A stretch of DNA of 42,392 nt, taken from Acidobacteriaceae bacterium (GTDB lineage Bacteria; Acidobacteriota; Terriglobia; Terriglobales; Acidobacteriaceae). The notes beneath the pieces were generated by a model. It worked only from the letters and a program-made list of their open reading frames with translations. It was not told the origin of the DNA and made no database searches. Position numbers and translations under genes: made by a program. The DNA lies in NCBI GenBank assembly GCA_030039035.1, contig JASHQQ010000404.1, positions 1 through 42,392 on the forward strand, in the 5' to 3' direction. Shown in pieces: positions 41,248-42,392 of the stretch (position 1 is the first letter of the stretch; each line of letters begins with the position of its first letter).

Positions 41248-42392
41248 ATGCCCACCGAGCTCGCCACAACACCGCGGACCCATAGCACCTTCGTCCGCAT
41301 GGCCGCCCTGAGCGGGGTTGTGCTCTTTGCATTGGGCGCGGCCGCGGAGCTCTTGCATTCCGCCGCGGCCGGCATGGCCCTGCGCTGGGCCGCGATTGCG
41401 CTGTTTTCGGCGATCGCTGTCCGCAGGCCTTCGCTCATGTTGTGGACCCTGCTGGCCATGGTCGCAGGCGTGGAGATCGGCCTCGACGCGCCGCGCTTCG
41501 CCGCAGGGTTGCGCCTGCCCGGCGACCTGTTTCTGCGCCTGGTGCGCATGATTGTGGCGCCGCTGGTCTTCGCTACCATCGCCACGGGCATTGCCGGCCA
41601 CGGCCAGTTGCGCGCCGTGGGCCGCCTGGCGATCAAGGCGCTGATCTACTTCGAGGTCGTCACCACGCTGGGCCTGATCCTCGGAACCGTCGCCATGAAT
41701 CTGTCCGGCGCGGGCTGGGGCGTTCAGGTTCCTCCGGAGATGGAGTCGACCCCGGCGACGGCCGCTCCCGTGCACACGTGGCAGCAGACGGTGCTCGAGC
41801 TCGTTCCGGAAAACATCGCGCAAGCTGTCGCGCAAAACCAGATCCTGCAGGTCGCTATCTTTTCGGTTCTGTTCGGCTGCGCGCTCGCTGTTCTCGCCGA
41901 GTCGAAACGCGCGCCGCTGGTCTCAGTGTTGCAGTCCCTCACCGACGTGATGTTCCAGTTGACGCGCTTCATCATGTATCTCGCTCCGATTGCCGCCGGC
42001 GGAGCGATCGCGTACACGGTTGGCCGAACCGGGCTGGCAACGCTGCTTCCGCTGGTGCGGCTCGTCGTCACCTACTACGTCGCGCTGGCGGTGTTTTCCG
42101 CATTCGTTCTCGCACCGATCCTGATTCTGTTCCGCGTACCTTTCGGCAGATTCCTGGCGGCCGTGGGCGAGCCGACGGCGATCGGCTTTGCCACGACCAC
42201 GTCGGAGGCCGCATTGCCGCTGGCCATGGAGCGGATGGAAGAGTTCGGCGTGCCGCGCTGGATCGTCTCGTTCGTCATTCCCACCGGCTACAGCTTCAAC
42301 ATGACGGGCTCGAGCGTGTACCTGTCGATGGCCGCGGTCTTCGTGGCGCAGGCGGCGGGACTGCATCTCACGCTGGGCCGGCAGATCGCCAT
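41248..42392 (+). CDS. DAACS dicarboxylate/amino-acid:cation symporter, 5' part
   Basis: The frame ATG at 41248 stays open to the window edge (at least 381 residues), so it is truncated here by the window and not by mutation. It follows the GltP/DctA plan: LFLRLVRMIVAPLVFATIAT, the HP1 Ser/Thr loop GFATTTSEAALPLAM, and the TM7 segment IPTGYSFNMTGSSVYLSMAA. That segment normally reads NxDGT; here the Asp is Thr (NMTGS). TM8 and the HP2 loop lie past the edge. Amino acid or C4-dicarboxylate uptake with Na+ or H+ is the family function; the altered site makes the coupling ion uncertain. It lies 19 bases after thrC. Confidence 0.88.
   Translation, partial: MPTELATTPRTHSTFVRMAALSGVVLFALGAAAELLHSAAAGMALRWAAIALFSAIAVRRPSLMLWTLLAMVAGVEIGLDAPRFAAGLRLPGDLFLRLVRMIVAPLVFATIATGIAGHGQLRAVGRLAIKALIYFEVVTTLGLILGTVAMNLSGAGWGVQVPPEMESTPATAAPVHTWQQTVLELVPENIAQAVAQNQILQVAIFSVLFGCALAVLAESKRAPLVSVLQSLTDVMFQLTRFIMYLAPIAAGGAIAYTVGRTGLATLLPLVRLVVTYYVALAVFSAFVLAPILILFRVPFGRFLAAVGEPTAIGFATTTSEAALPLAMERMEEFGVPRWIVSFVIPTGYSFNMTGSSVYLSMAAVFVAQAAGLHLTLGRQIA

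Noticed and set aside
1-42392. tRNA, rRNA, tmRNA, CRISPR array, replication origin
   Set aside because: I looked for T-loop and cloverleaf patterns, long conserved RNA blocks, and regularly spaced 25-37-base direct repeats and found none; the tandem tracts have 7-8-base units without spacers.

Overview
This 42.4 kb window is GC-rich, gene-dense chromosomal DNA that most likely comes from an Acidobacteriota (Terriglobia-type) bacterium. The pointers are lineage-flavoured families recognised from their translations: two VWFA-related secreted proteins (TIGR03436 type), an ADOP orphan permease (duplicated MacB/FtsX type), a SpoIVB/S55-type secreted peptidase, a secreted exordium-like protein, and many short intergenic hairpin and heptamer repeats. 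No rRNA, tRNA, CRISPR array, phage gene or transposase was found. Taxonomy is inferred from family content only.

Layout. 0-5 kb: a HicB-type antitoxin gene broken by an amber codon, an ErpA/IscA Fe-S carrier, a small two-TM protein behind a CRP/FNR-like palindrome, then a divergent pair (VWFA protein and S55 peptidase). 5-9 kb: zinc alcohol dehydrogenase, a stand-alone receiver protein, an AT-richer divergent region with a dyad and phased TACG motifs, a small protein overlapping an Hsp15-type S4 protein, an orphan ribbon-helix-helix antitoxin, and a second VWFA protein. 9-14.6 kb: a secreted beta-propeller directly followed by a LolC/E-type permease, an AlkD-type glycosylase, a VOC protein and a DUF4242 protein. 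14.6-16.6 kb: a VapBC-type toxin-antitoxin pair with a palindromic operator candidate, a zinc-ribbon mini-protein and a flavodoxin, interspersed with three of the window's four CCCACCCTTCCCGC-type palindromes.

16.6-24.9 kb: HAD phosphatase overlapping a lytic transglycosylase, an LPG-synthase-like membrane protein, DUF502 protein, a tail-anchored coiled-coil protein, an orphan GvpL/GvpF protein with a foldable leader, a DHA2 MFS exporter and PgsA. 25-35 kb: exordium-like secreted protein, a Tat-type class-C beta-lactamase-like hydrolase, glutamate dehydrogenase, a second beta-lactamase-like hydrolase with C-terminal TM helices, a NIPSNAP protein and the ADOP permease. 35-42.4 kb: TrpE, a 470-bp repeat-filled gap containing a MITE-like element, a receiver protein, PhzF, DinB, threonine synthase and the 5' part of a DAACS symporter that runs off the window.

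The genes are mostly single transcription units or pairs (propeller-permease, HAD-transglycosylase, VapB-VapC, small protein-Hsp15). They cover envelope and secreted functions, amino-acid metabolism (GdhA, TrpE, ThrC) and lone regulators; I see no large defence or biosynthetic cluster. The less ordinary content lies in the DNA between genes: heptamer/octamer tandem tracts just after stop codons (one lies inside the S55 peptidase ORF), a family of palindromes, a 153-bp element with 16-bp terminal inverted repeats, a paired-stem leader before GvpL/F, and several starts placed 6-10 nt behind a TANNNT box with no Shine-Dalgarno, as expected for leaderless mRNAs.
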